Below are positions 16,149-22,936 of a stretch of DNA of 23,948 nt, piece by piece. Source of the stretch: Schlegelella_A sp036272325 (GTDB taxonomy: Bacteria > Pseudomonadota > Gammaproteobacteria > Burkholderiales > Burkholderiaceae_C); NCBI GenBank assembly GCA_036272325.1, contig DATAYY010000153.1, forward strand, positions 1 through 23,948. The letters are read 5' to 3'. The position numbers were made by a program, and so were the translations under genes. The stretch's first letter is position 1, and each line of letters opens with the position of its first letter. A model generated the notes under the pieces. The model was given only the letters and a program-made list of their open reading frames with translations. It searched no databases and was not told the DNA's origin.

Positions 16149-16970
16149 TCAGGCGGGAGGGGCCGACGCGTCAGGGAGCGCGGTGCGGAAGAACAGGCGT
16201 CTTGCGCCGCGGATGTCGAACGGCCGCCAGTGGTCGGTCGGCTGGGCGAGGCGATCGGCGACGGCATAGAGCACGAACGGGTTGGCACCCATGCCGATGT
16301 GGCTCGCGGGGACCTCGATGTTTTCGACCAGCGGGCCGGGATCGTTAATGCTGCAGCGCCAGGAGACGACGCCGTCGCTGCGCGAGAAGATTGACGTCGT
16401 CGGCACCAGCGGCGGCAGGCGGATCTGCGCCATCACGCTCGCGTCGCCGATCTTGCTGCGGCTGAGCAGCTCATAGATCCGCCACACGTTGGTCGCCTTC
16501 GGATGGCCGGTGAACGGCGTGCCGAGCGTGACGACGCAGCGCGACTCGGCCGGATGCATCTTCGCGAGCTCGCGGGCATAGATGCCGCCGAGGCTCCAGC
16601 CGATCAGGCTGACCGGCTGGCCGTGTCGGTCGGCAAGCGAGCGCAGGTCCTCGGCTGCGCGCTCGATCACGCCCGGACGCGGGCCGAAGTTGAGCCCCTG
16701 CCCCCAAGCCTGCGTGACGTAGCCGAGGCTTTGCAGGTAGCGGCGCAACGGCACCGTCGTCAGGTCGCTCGCGCCCATGCCGGGAAATACCATCACCGGA
16801 TGACCGTCGCCGCGCGGCAAGCCGTAGAGCCACGGCAGTGCCGCGAACAACGACAGGAATTCCATTGGCGCACGCCCTTCGAGCATCACCAGGAAGGCAT
16901 TCGGCGGCCGCGCGTCGTCGCGCTGCGCGTCGGCGCGCGGGGTGGTGCTCTTGCTGTCGCGGTCGGTCAT
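16149..16970 (-). CDS. Alpha/beta hydrolase, lipase/PGAP1-like
   Basis: A hydrolase of 273 aa from the ATG at 16970. In-frame starts at 17006, 17018 and GTG 17048 would add up to 26 residues, and none has a strong ribosome-binding site. GWSLGG gives the nucleophile Ser126, SRSDGVV gives Asp199 and SHIGMG gives His224, a complete triad. The motif VMVFPGMGASD near 59-69 and the LGTPFTGH stretch after the nucleophile strand recall lipases, PGAP1-like proteins and PHA-depolymerase-related proteins. There is no signal peptide, so it is likely cytoplasmic. The gene lies between an EamA transporter gene and a second hydrolase gene. The GTG at 17048 would abut the transporter stop directly, suggesting an operon. 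The substrate, perhaps an acyl ester, is unknown. Confidence 0.88.
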   Translation of the reverse strand: MTDRDSKSTTPRADAQRDDARPPNAFLVMLEGRAPMEFLSLFAALPWLYGLPRGDGHPVMVFPGMGASDLTTVPLRRYLQSLGYVTQAWGQGLNFGPRPGVIERAAEDLRSLADRHGQPVSLIGWSLGGIYARELAKMHPAESRCVVTLGTPFTGHPKATNVWRIYELLSRSKIGDASVMAQIRLPPLVPTTSIFSRSDGVVSWRCSINDPGPLVENIEVPASHIGMGANPFVLYAVADRLAQPTDHWRPFDIRGARRLFFRTALPDASAPPA

Positions 16971-17048
16971 CCGGTCCGGCTCGGTCAAAGGAAAACGTGC
17001 AGGCATGTTAGCGGGCATGATGGACAACGAGCCGTACGCAGTGCGCAC

Positions 17049-17912
17049 TCATGTCGCGTTCGCGACAACCCGGCGCTGCTGCAAGGCGATCGATTCGTTG
17101 GCAACCAGCGCGCCGATCACCAGCGCGCCACCCACGAGGACGTAGCGGCTCGGAGCTTCCGCCGCCCCGAGCCAGGTCCAGCAGACTCCGAACACGACCT
17201 CGAGCAACGACAGCAGCGCGGCCTCGGCCGCGGCCAGGACGCGCGCCGCGGCGACCGCGATCAGGCACGGCACTGCGAGCTGGAAGACGCCGAGAACGGC
17301 GAGCAACGCGAGGTCATGCGCCGTCGCCCGCATCGGCAGCGCGGCGCCGAACGTGAGCAGTGCGGAGAGCGTCGCGCCGATCAGCACCGCGGCGAGAAGG
17401 TCGGCGCTGCCGCTCCTGCTGCGCTGGATCGCGGTCCAGTTGAGAGCCGCCGCGAGCGGCACCGCGAGCGCGATCATGGTGCCGGCGACGTGACGCCCTT
17501 CGACCGCGGCCAGCTCGTGGGCATACATCCAGGCGATTCCCATGCCGGCGACGACGATCGCGGCCCACGTCCTGAGCGGTAGCCGGTGGCCGAGGGCGAA
17601 GCGCGCGAACAAGGCGGTGACGAGCGGCGCGATCGCCATGGTGACGAGCACGTTGGCGACGGTCGTCATCGTGATGGCGACCATGAATGCGGTGAACATC
17701 GCCGCCCAGCAAAGGCCGGAAAGCCAGAGCGTCCGGTCGCCGCTGAGAAGCGTCTTTGCGAGCGCACGAGAGCCACGGAGGCGGGCCAGCAGGAAGAGCA
17801 GTGCGACGGCGTTGAAGAAGCTGCGCCAGAACGTCGCCTCGACTCCGTTCGCCGACTCGAGGTGACGGGTGACGACGCCGGCCATGCTCCATAGGAGCGT
17901 GGCGACGATCAT
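17049..17912 (-). CDS. EamA/DMT superfamily transporter
   Basis: A 287-aa integral membrane protein with about ten hydrophobic segments in two repeats, as expected for EamA-domain drug/metabolite transporters. The start is at the very edge of helix 1 (MIVATLLWSMAGVVTRHL), and the motif EATFWRSFFNAVALLFLL follows at helix 2. The frame is open a further 40 bp upstream with no ATG/GTG/TTG, so either the protein really starts this short or a rare codon is used. It begins 43 bp after dnaB on the same strand and ends one base before the longest version of the hydrolase gene. It probably exports an amino acid or other small metabolite; specificity cannot be read from sequence. Confidence 0.92.
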   Translation of the reverse strand: MIVATLLWSMAGVVTRHLESANGVEATFWRSFFNAVALLFLLARLRGSRALAKTLLSGDRTLWLSGLCWAAMFTAFMVAITMTTVANVLVTMAIAPLVTALFARFALGHRLPLRTWAAIVVAGMGIAWMYAHELAAVEGRHVAGTMIALAVPLAAALNWTAIQRSRSGSADLLAAVLIGATLSALLTFGAALPMRATAHDLALLAVLGVFQLAVPCLIAVAAARVLAAAEAALLSLLEVVFGVCWTWLGAAEAPSRYVLVGGALVIGALVANESIALQQRRVVANAT

Positions 17913-17955
17913 GGCGACAACGGCGCGCGAACGCGTCGTCAGCGCGTGGCCCGCC

Positions 17956-19374
17956 TCAATAGTCGCCGCCGATCGAGCCGGGCGCCAGGTTGTCGAACTT
18001 GGTCAGCGGCTTCAGGAACACTAGCCGTTCGGTGCCGGTCGGGCCATTGCGCTGCTTGGCGATGATGATCTCGGCGACGCCCGGTTCCTTCGAGTCCTTG
18101 TTGTAGTACTCGTCGCGGTAGATGAACATGATGACGTCGGCGTCCTGCTCGATCGCTCCCGATTCACGCAGGTCGCTCATCATCGGCCGCTTGTCGGTGC
18201 GCGACTCGACGCTGCGATTGAGCTGCGAGAGCGCGAGCACCGGGCACTTCAGCTCTTTGGCGAGCGACTTCAGCGCCCGCGAGATCTCGCCGAGAACCGT
18301 CGCGCGGTTCTCGTCGCTGGTGCCGTCGCTGCCCGACATCAGCTGCAGATAGTCGACGACGATGAGGCCGAGCTGGCCGTACTGGCGCGCCTGGCGACGC
18401 GCCCGCGCGCGCAGCTCGGTCGGGCTGAGCGAGCCGCTCTCGTCGATGAAGATGCTGACCTTGCCGAGCTTCTCGACCGCCTCCGAAAGGCGGCCCCACT
18501 CGTCGTCGCGCAGCGCGCCGGTGCGCAGCCGCTGCTGGTCGATCCTGCCGAGCGAGCCGACCATGCGCAGCGCGAGCTGCGATGCGCCCATTTCCATCGA
18601 GAAGATGACCACCGGCAAGGTCTCGTGGACGGAGACGTACTCGGCGATGTTGAGCGCGAGCGCGGTCTTGCCCATCGAGGGCCGCGCCGCCAGGACGATC
18701 AGGTCGCCCGCCTGCAGGCCAGCGGTCATCGTGTCGAGCTTGTAGAAGCCGGTGCGAACCCCGGTCACTTCCTCGGCGCCGTTCTCGTGCAGCTCGTTGA
18801 CGCGGTCGATGAGCTGGACCACGAGCTGGTCCATGCTCTGGAAGTGCTGGCCGGCGCGCGACCCCTCTTCGCCGATGCGAAAAATCATCCCCTCCGCGTC
18901 GTCGAGGATCTGCGCCACCGGCCGCCCCTGCGGATTGAACGCGCTGGTCGCGATCTCGTCACTCGCCTGGACGAGTTTGCGCAGGACCGAGCGCTCGCGC
19001 ACGATTTCCGCGTAGCGCCGGATGTTGGCCGCGCTCGGCACGCTCTGCGCCAGCGCGTTGAGGTAGACGAGGCCGCCGCAGTCCTCGGCTTTGCCGAGCC
19101 GCTGCAGCTGCTCGAAGACGGTGATGACGTCGGCCGGCTTGGTCGCGTTGACTAGCGTCGCGATGACGCCGTAGATCAGTCGATGCTCGTAGCGGTAGAA
19201 GTCATCTTCGCCGAGCAGATCGCCGATCCGGTCCCAGGCCCCGTTGTCGAGCAGCAGGCCGCCGAGGACGCTCTGCTCGGCCTCGGCCGAGTGCGGCGGA
19301 ACGCGCAGCTTCGCGACATCATCTCCGGGCGAGATCCCCGAAGCCGCTCCCGAGGTCGAGAAGATCGCTGACAT
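17956..19374 (-). CDS. dnaB: Replicative DNA helicase DnaB
   Basis: A 472-aa hexameric replicative helicase, close to the usual bacterial length. The N-terminal domain (about 23-125) contains the familiar PPHSAEAEQSVLGGLLLD. A linker is followed by the RecA-like motor domain: Walker A ARPSMGKTA at about 230-238, with Lys236 and Thr237, and Walker B LIVVDYLQLM at 337-346. SQLNRSVESR lies near 383-392, DLRESGAIEQDAD at 401-413, and the arginine-finger region KQRNGPTG at 440-447. It unwinds the lagging-strand template at the fork and recruits primase. It lies downstream of rpsF-priB-rpsR-rplI, the common beta/gamma-proteobacterial order. A 174-bp hairpin-rich gap separates it from rplI, so it may have partly separate expression. 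Confidence 0.98.
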   Translation of the reverse strand: MSAIFSTSGAASGISPGDDVAKLRVPPHSAEAEQSVLGGLLLDNGAWDRIGDLLGEDDFYRYEHRLIYGVIATLVNATKPADVITVFEQLQRLGKAEDCGGLVYLNALAQSVPSAANIRRYAEIVRERSVLRKLVQASDEIATSAFNPQGRPVAQILDDAEGMIFRIGEEGSRAGQHFQSMDQLVVQLIDRVNELHENGAEEVTGVRTGFYKLDTMTAGLQAGDLIVLAARPSMGKTALALNIAEYVSVHETLPVVIFSMEMGASQLALRMVGSLGRIDQQRLRTGALRDDEWGRLSEAVEKLGKVSIFIDESGSLSPTELRARARRQARQYGQLGLIVVDYLQLMSGSDGTSDENRATVLGEISRALKSLAKELKCPVLALSQLNRSVESRTDKRPMMSDLRESGAIEQDADVIMFIYRDEYYNKDSKEPGVAEIIIAKQRNGPTGTERLVFLKPLTKFDNLAPGSIGGDY

Positions 19375-19477
19375 TCAGAAATGATACGTGCGCTCGAGCC
19401 GTGACCGGTGGACAAGCCTGGGGACAGCGCTTGCACCACGCGTGGAAATTCGGTGAACAAAATGGGCGCCGGAGGAG

Positions 19478-19562
19478 CCCGTCCCCTTCCTCGCGGAGGA
19501 CGGGGAGCGAAGCGGGAAGGAGCCTGCCCCGTCTCCAGGGGACGAGCGTTAGCTCGTCTCCC
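19478..19562 (-). terminator. Cluster of mutually exclusive hairpins after rplI
   Basis: Three inverted repeats lie between rplI and dnaB. GACGAGC/GCTCGTC (19541-19547 with 19552-19558) has a 4-base loop containing the rplI stop codon and three further G-C pairs past one bulged base. GACGGGG/CCCCGTC pairs 19499-19505 with 19527-19533. CCCGTCC/GGACGGG pairs 19478-19484 with 19498-19504. The last two share the same central arm, so only one can form at a time. No T-tract follows, so this is not a standard intrinsic terminator. It may attenuate or process the transcript, or stabilise the 3' end of the ribosomal-protein message. Confidence 0.45.
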
Positions 19563-20001
19563 CGAGCACCACCACCTTCACGTCGACGACGACGTCGGTG
19601 TGCGGCGCGACCGTCACGGTGTGCTCGCCGACCGTCTTCAGCGGGCCGTTCGGCATCCGCACCTGCGACTTCACGACCTTGAAGTCGATCCGGTTCAGGG
19701 CGTCGGCGATGTCGGCGTTGGTCACCGAGCCGAACAAGCGCCCGTCGACGCCCGCTTTCTGCGTGATGTGGACCGTGCGCCCGCTCATCTTCTCGCCGAG
19801 CGCCTGCGCGCCGGCGAGCCGCTCGGCGGCGACCTTCTCCAGCTCCGCGCGCTTGTCCTCGAACTCCTTGATCGCCGTCGGCGTGGCGCGTCGCGCCGCC
19901 CGCTGCGGGATCAGGAAGTTGCGTGCGTAGCCGTCCTTGACCTTGACGACGTCGCCGAGGTTGCCGAGGTTCACAACCTTCTCGAGAAGAATGACTTGCA
20001 T
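19549..20001 (-). CDS. rplI: 50S ribosomal protein L9
   Basis: A 150-aa protein, normal length for L9. It begins with the invariant MQVILLEKVVNLGNLGDVVKVKDGYARNFLIP, whose first strands form the N-terminal rRNA-binding domain. A long connecting helix rich in Glu/Lys/Ala runs over about 44-75. The C-terminal domain has TQKAGVDGRLFGSVTNADIADAL at about 80-102. L9 binds 23S rRNA near the L1 stalk and influences frame maintenance. It follows rpsR by 10 bp in the ribosomal operon. The start codon has a GAGG-type Shine-Dalgarno close by. Its stop codon sits in the loop of a strong hairpin. Confidence 0.98.
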   Translation of the reverse strand: MQVILLEKVVNLGNLGDVVKVKDGYARNFLIPQRAARRATPTAIKEFEDKRAELEKVAAERLAGAQALGEKMSGRTVHITQKAGVDGRLFGSVTNADIADALNRIDFKVVKSQVRMPNGPLKTVGEHTVTVAPHTDVVVDVKVVVLGETS

Positions 20002-20011
20002 GACGTTCGCC

Positions 20012-20302
20012 TCAAACCTTGTGCTGGTCGCTGTACGGCAGCATCGCCAGGAAGCGCGCTCGCTTGATGCACGTCGTCAGCTGGCGCTGGAAGAACGCAC
20101 GCGTGCCGGTCAGACGGGCGGGCGTGATCTTGCCGTTCTCGTTGATGAAATCGCGCAAGGTGTCGATGTCCTTGTAGTCGATCTCCTTGACACCGGTGAC
20201 CGTGAACCGGCAGAAGCGCTTGCGACGGAACAGCAGCGACTGGGTGTTGCGCTTGGGTTTGCGGTCCTTCGAGAACCGACCTTTACCGCGAGGCGGAGGC
20301 AT
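20012..20302 (-). CDS. rpsR: 30S ribosomal protein S18
   Basis: A 96-aa S18, about 20 residues longer than the E. coli protein because of a basic N-terminal extension rich in Pro, Gly, Lys and Arg (first ~25 residues), common in betaproteobacteria. The conserved core is FCRFTVTGVKEIDYKDIDTL followed by NENGKITPARLTGT and the RNA-binding tail ending in LPYSDQHKV. S18 pairs with S6 on the 30S platform. Its start overlaps the end of priB by 20 bp. A good ribosome-binding site (AAAGG) lies about 8 bases upstream, within priB. Confidence 0.98.
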   Translation of the reverse strand: MPPPRGKGRFSKDRKPKRNTQSLLFRRKRFCRFTVTGVKEIDYKDIDTLRDFINENGKITPARLTGTRAFFQRQLTTCIKRARFLAMLPYSDQHKV

Positions 20303-20606
20303 GGTGTTGACCTTTCATCGTCAATCGAACAGTTTGTATATGGAACACGATTCCGCGACCGTTTCGCTGGGCGCCGAGGAAGCCGGAGAAGCTGTGCTCG
20401 ATGCCGAGCTCGGCGGCGAGCAGTGGCTCGGTCACATCGCCGACGGCGCGGGCGCGGATCTCGAACGAAACCTTGCGCTGGCCGCCGAGCTGCGCGACTT
20501 CGGATTCGTGATGCAGGCTCATGTCGAGCGCGGGCAAGCCGGCCGGCGTGAACCTGAGCGCCGCGCGCTCGACGATCCGTGCCGTCAACGCGACCCGGTT
20601 GATCAG
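20283..20606 (-). CDS. priB: Primosomal replication protein N (PriB), non-AUG start
   Basis: An OB-fold single-strand-DNA-binding protein that helps PriA reload DnaB. The core reads NRVALTARIVERAALRFTPAGLPALD, then HHESEV and FSGFLGAQRNGRGIVFHI, and matches PriB in order and length (about 107 aa). E. coli PriB begins MTNRLVLSG, and the aligned NRVAL here lies upstream of the first usual start codon, the TTG at 20588. No in-frame ATG or GTG exists before it. Two candidates fit: CTG at 20606, which overlaps the rpsF stop as CTGA (the counterpart of ATGA) about 9 bases after AGGA, or ATC at 20603. I give the CTG version. A TTG start would cut strand beta1. The gene lies between rpsF and rpsR as in other betaproteobacteria. 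Confidence 0.88.
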   Translation of the reverse strand: MINRVALTARIVERAALRFTPAGLPALDMSLHHESEVAQLGGQRKVSFEIRARAVGDVTEPLLAAELGIEHSFSGFLGAQRNGRGIVFHIQTVRLTMKGQHHASASR

Positions 20607-21052
20607 GTCGACGCTTCCTGCGGCACTGGCGGCGCGCGCCGGGACTCTTCGCTGCGGCGCGAGTCATCGCTGCCGCGACGCGAATCGTCGCCACGACGCG
20701 AGTCATCGCCGCCGCGACGCGACTCCTCGCGATCGACCGCCCTCATCATCACCGAAGGCGCGGTCTCAGCCTGGCTCTTGACGACGGTGAGGTGGCGCAG
20801 CACCGCATCGTTGAAGCGGAACCCGGTCTCGAGCTCGTTCAACACCTTGTTGTCGCACTCGATGTTGATGCAGAGGTAGTGCGCCTTGGCGAGCTTCTGG
20901 ATCATGTAAGCCAGCTGGCGCCGACCCCAATCCTCGACCCGGTGCACCTTGCCACCGCCTGCGGTGACGATGGCCTTGTAGCGCTCCAGCATGGCCGGAA
21001 CCTGTTCGCTCTGATCCGGATGGATCAAGAGCACGATCTCGTAGTGACGCAT
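20603..21052 (-). CDS. rpsF: 30S ribosomal protein S6 with repetitive C-terminal tail
   Basis: A 149-aa S6. The open frame continues far upstream, but MRHYEIVLLIHPDQSEQV is the conserved S6 beginning, and the ATG at 21052 follows a strong AAGGAG with 7-base spacing. The fold runs to about residue 105 and includes HRVEDWGRRQLAY and KAHYLCINIE, the surface that binds S18 and 16S rRNA. Beyond it is a low-complexity tail (about 107-139) with five SRR motifs spaced 6-7 residues between acidic pairs, then PPVPQEAST. S6 tails are variable and in E. coli receive glutamates from RimK, but an Arg/Asp repeat of this regularity is unusual to my eye. First gene of the rpsF-priB-rpsR-rplI operon. Confidence 0.97.
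   Translation of the reverse strand: MRHYEIVLLIHPDQSEQVPAMLERYKAIVTAGGGKVHRVEDWGRRQLAYMIQKLAKAHYLCINIECDNKVLNELETGFRFNDAVLRHLTVVKSQAETAPSVMMRAVDREESRRGGDDSRRGDDSRRGSDDSRRSEESRRAPPVPQEAST
20643..20735 (-). repeat. Short tandem repeat encoding the S6 tail
   Basis: Five imperfect units of 18 or 21 bp; on the plus strand each is built around GCGANTCNTCGC. They encode the SRR-centred heptad/hexad of the S6 tail. Because unit lengths are multiples of three, gain or loss of a unit keeps the frame. Such repeats can vary in copy number between strains by slippage or recombination. Confidence 0.7.
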
Positions 21053-21090
21053 TGACACTCCTTGTGGATTCCTGGAAGGAAGCCGCTGGT

Positions 21091-21105
21091 CGACCGATCC
21101 GGTCG
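21091..21105 (-). promoter_or_regulatory. Hairpin in the rpsF leader, possible S6:S18 autoregulatory site
   Basis: CGACCG-N3-CGGTCG is a perfect 6-bp stem between the probable promoter and the rpsF start, about 40 bases upstream of the ATG. Many bacteria regulate rpsF operons through a leader structure bound by the S6:S18 complex. This hairpin is a candidate part of such a leader, but I cannot confirm the characteristic bulge sequence by eye. Confidence 0.3.
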
Positions 21106-21154
21106 CTGCCGGGTCACGTCGAGACCGGCTGCGGCAAGGGGAGGAAAGCCCACG

Positions 21155-21160
21155 ATTATA
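21155..21160 (-). promoter_or_regulatory. -10 element of the rpsF operon promoter
   Basis: A perfect TATAAT read on the minus strand, about 103 bp upstream of the rpsF start, in an otherwise GC-rich region. The -35 position, at 16-18 bp spacing, is GC-rich and not consensus-like. The implied transcript would have a leader of roughly 95 bases before rpsF. Confidence 0.55.
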
Positions 21161-21395
21161 GACGAAGGCGACCTCGCTCCGGCGGGCCGCCGTCGGCCAG
21201 CGTTTAGGGTCGCGCTGCGCCCCCGCAGGCACGCTGCGCGCACGAAACGGTAATCCTCGGCGTTCCCCGGTGACCAGACGTTGCCGGCCAGCCCGATGCC
21301 ATGCCGGGGGGCAGATTACACTGCAGCCGACCGGCCGGCGCTTGAGTATTGCGCAGGCATGCGCGCCTGGCCCCGGGCGTAAGGGAACGCTTCCG

Positions 21396-22922
21396 ATGAG
21401 CGATTCGAGCAACAGCGGCAAATTTGCCCGCGACGCCGCGAAGGCGGCTGCGTCCGCCGCCGCCAAGCCCGAGGAGTGGCCGACGACCCGCGCCGAGGCG
21501 GCCAGCCAGGAAGAGATCGACGAGTGGCAGGCAACGCGGGTCCAGGCGCGCCAGCCAAGCGCCGACGACGGCTGGCGCGCCGCGCATCCAGGCTCCGGCG
21601 CCGCCGTGCCGCAGAACGAACGCCGCGTCGGCCGTTTCGGCGCCGCAGCCGAGTCCCCCGACGCCTGGGCATCAACCCGGGCGCAAACGGCGCTCGCCAC
21701 CCAACTGCTCGACGACGAGAGCGAATACCTCGCGACCGACAAGGACGAGATCGGGCGTCAGATCGGCGGCAACGAGCGCGAGCTGTTCGTCTCGTGTGCT
21801 CCGGCCGAGGCGCTGCAGCAGCAGTTCGAACACCTGCAGCCCAACTTCATCGCCGTCCACGACCTCGGCACGTCGTCGTCGCGCAAGCTCCTGACCGGCA
21901 TCGCCGCGGCGAGCGGACGCGCCGTCCAGAGGCTCGTCGTTCGTCGCCAGGGCTACGGGACCGCTCTCGCGACGCTCGAGTTCGTCGAGCTGCCGACCGC
22001 CGATAACCAGCTGCTGCGCCTCTACACCACCGAGGCCGACGCCGACACCGCGGCGCGCCACGCCATTGCGCGAGTGCTGCTCGCCTACAGCCGGCTCGGC
22101 GTCGTCATGGTCGGCGAGCTGCCGGGGCACGCGATCGCGTCGGCGCTGAAGCCGTTGCACGACGACATCATCGCCGGCCCGTGGCCGAACCGGAACCTGC
22201 TCCTGCTGCCGCTCGCATCGGCGAGCACGCTCGTCACCCACGGCCTCGACCTCGGCCGCGGCACTGGCGTCGCGGTGCGGACGACGCCGCAGGTCGCGCG
22301 GCCTGCAGATGCGTGGGCGTTCATCACCGGCACCTGGAGCCGCCTGCGCGAGCAGACGCCGGCGGACGGCCGCGAGGTTCCCGAGCTCGGCGCCTTCAAG
22401 CCCGCCGCCTACCAGCCACGGCGCCCGCCGCTTCCAACCGGGCTGCCGTCGGGCGACACCCTGCCGATGGAAGACACGCGACCGCCGGTCGTCCTGACGA
22501 TGCGGCCGATGCCGGCGATCGCGACGCCCTCGTTCTCGCCGACGATGCCGTCGACGCTGATTGAGCGCTACGTCAAGCAGCTGAGCGAGCTGAACGGCGT
22601 CATCAGCTGCTGCGTGTTCGAGGTCCAGAACGGCAAGGCCATCGCCCACGCCGGCGCCAACCCGGGTGCGAACGAGCTGGCGACGCACGGCAGCGCGCTG
22701 ATCAGCTCGATGATGGCCGCCAGCCGCGCCCTCGGCTTCGGCCACGCGCTGCCCGAGGCGGCGGTCTCGCTCGGCGCCCATCACCTGCTCCTGCGCGGCG
22801 TCCCGCGCAACCCGGGCCTGGCGATGCACGCGGTGCTCGACAAGGCGAGCGCCAACCTGACGCTCGCCCGCCTGCAGGTGTTGCGACTGGACGCGATGTT
22901 CGAGGAAGCGCAGCCGGCCTGA
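21396..22922 (+). CDS. Hypothetical protein with W-repeat N-terminus and Roadblock/LC7-like C-terminus
   Basis: A 508-aa protein that I do not recognise as a named family. The ATG at 21396 is chosen because AAGGGA lies about 9 bases upstream and the preceding in-frame translation is low-complexity. Residues 1-105 are Ala-rich and carry repeats of the form [DE]-x-W-x-x-T-R near Trp28, Trp44 and Trp91, with a weaker copy at Trp60; the first three are exactly 16 residues apart. Residues 125-320 form a mixed alpha/beta region with hydrophobic strands (VVMVGELPG, LLLLPLAS). A proline-rich linker spans about 330-385. The end (389-500) reads like a Roadblock/LC7 domain: a helix YVKQLSELNGV, a strand CCVFEVQNGKAIAHAG, a long helix and a final helix. 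No signal peptide or membrane segment is seen. It converges on clpB with a 14-bp gap. Confidence 0.85.
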   Translation: MSDSSNSGKFARDAAKAAASAAAKPEEWPTTRAEAASQEEIDEWQATRVQARQPSADDGWRAAHPGSGAAVPQNERRVGRFGAAAESPDAWASTRAQTALATQLLDDESEYLATDKDEIGRQIGGNERELFVSCAPAEALQQQFEHLQPNFIAVHDLGTSSSRKLLTGIAAASGRAVQRLVVRRQGYGTALATLEFVELPTADNQLLRLYTTEADADTAARHAIARVLLAYSRLGVVMVGELPGHAIASALKPLHDDIIAGPWPNRNLLLLPLASASTLVTHGLDLGRGTGVAVRTTPQVARPADAWAFITGTWSRLREQTPADGREVPELGAFKPAAYQPRRPPLPTGLPSGDTLPMEDTRPPVVLTMRPMPAIATPSFSPTMPSTLIERYVKQLSELNGVISCCVFEVQNGKAIAHAGANPGANELATHGSALISSMMAASRALGFGHALPEAAVSLGAHHLLLRGVPRNPGLAMHAVLDKASANLTLARLQVLRLDAMFEEAQPA

Positions 22923-22936
22923 AGCGCCCCGCGCCG

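Larger units (their letters stand above)
21053..21395. other. Divergent regulatory gap between rpsF and the 508-aa protein gene
   Basis: About 340 bp. On the minus side it holds the leader and probable promoter of the ribosomal operon, with a perfect TATAAT at 21155-21160 and a leader hairpin at 21091-21105. On the plus side an AAGGGA ribosome-binding site at 21381-21386 precedes the 508-aa gene. I did not find a convincing plus-strand promoter. Open frames crossing the gap are extensions of the neighbours and are not called. Confidence 0.6.

Noticed and set aside
21270..21395. Longer N-terminus for the 508-aa protein
   Set aside because: The extension is Arg/Pro/Cys-rich, and a good ribosome-binding site precedes the ATG at 21396.
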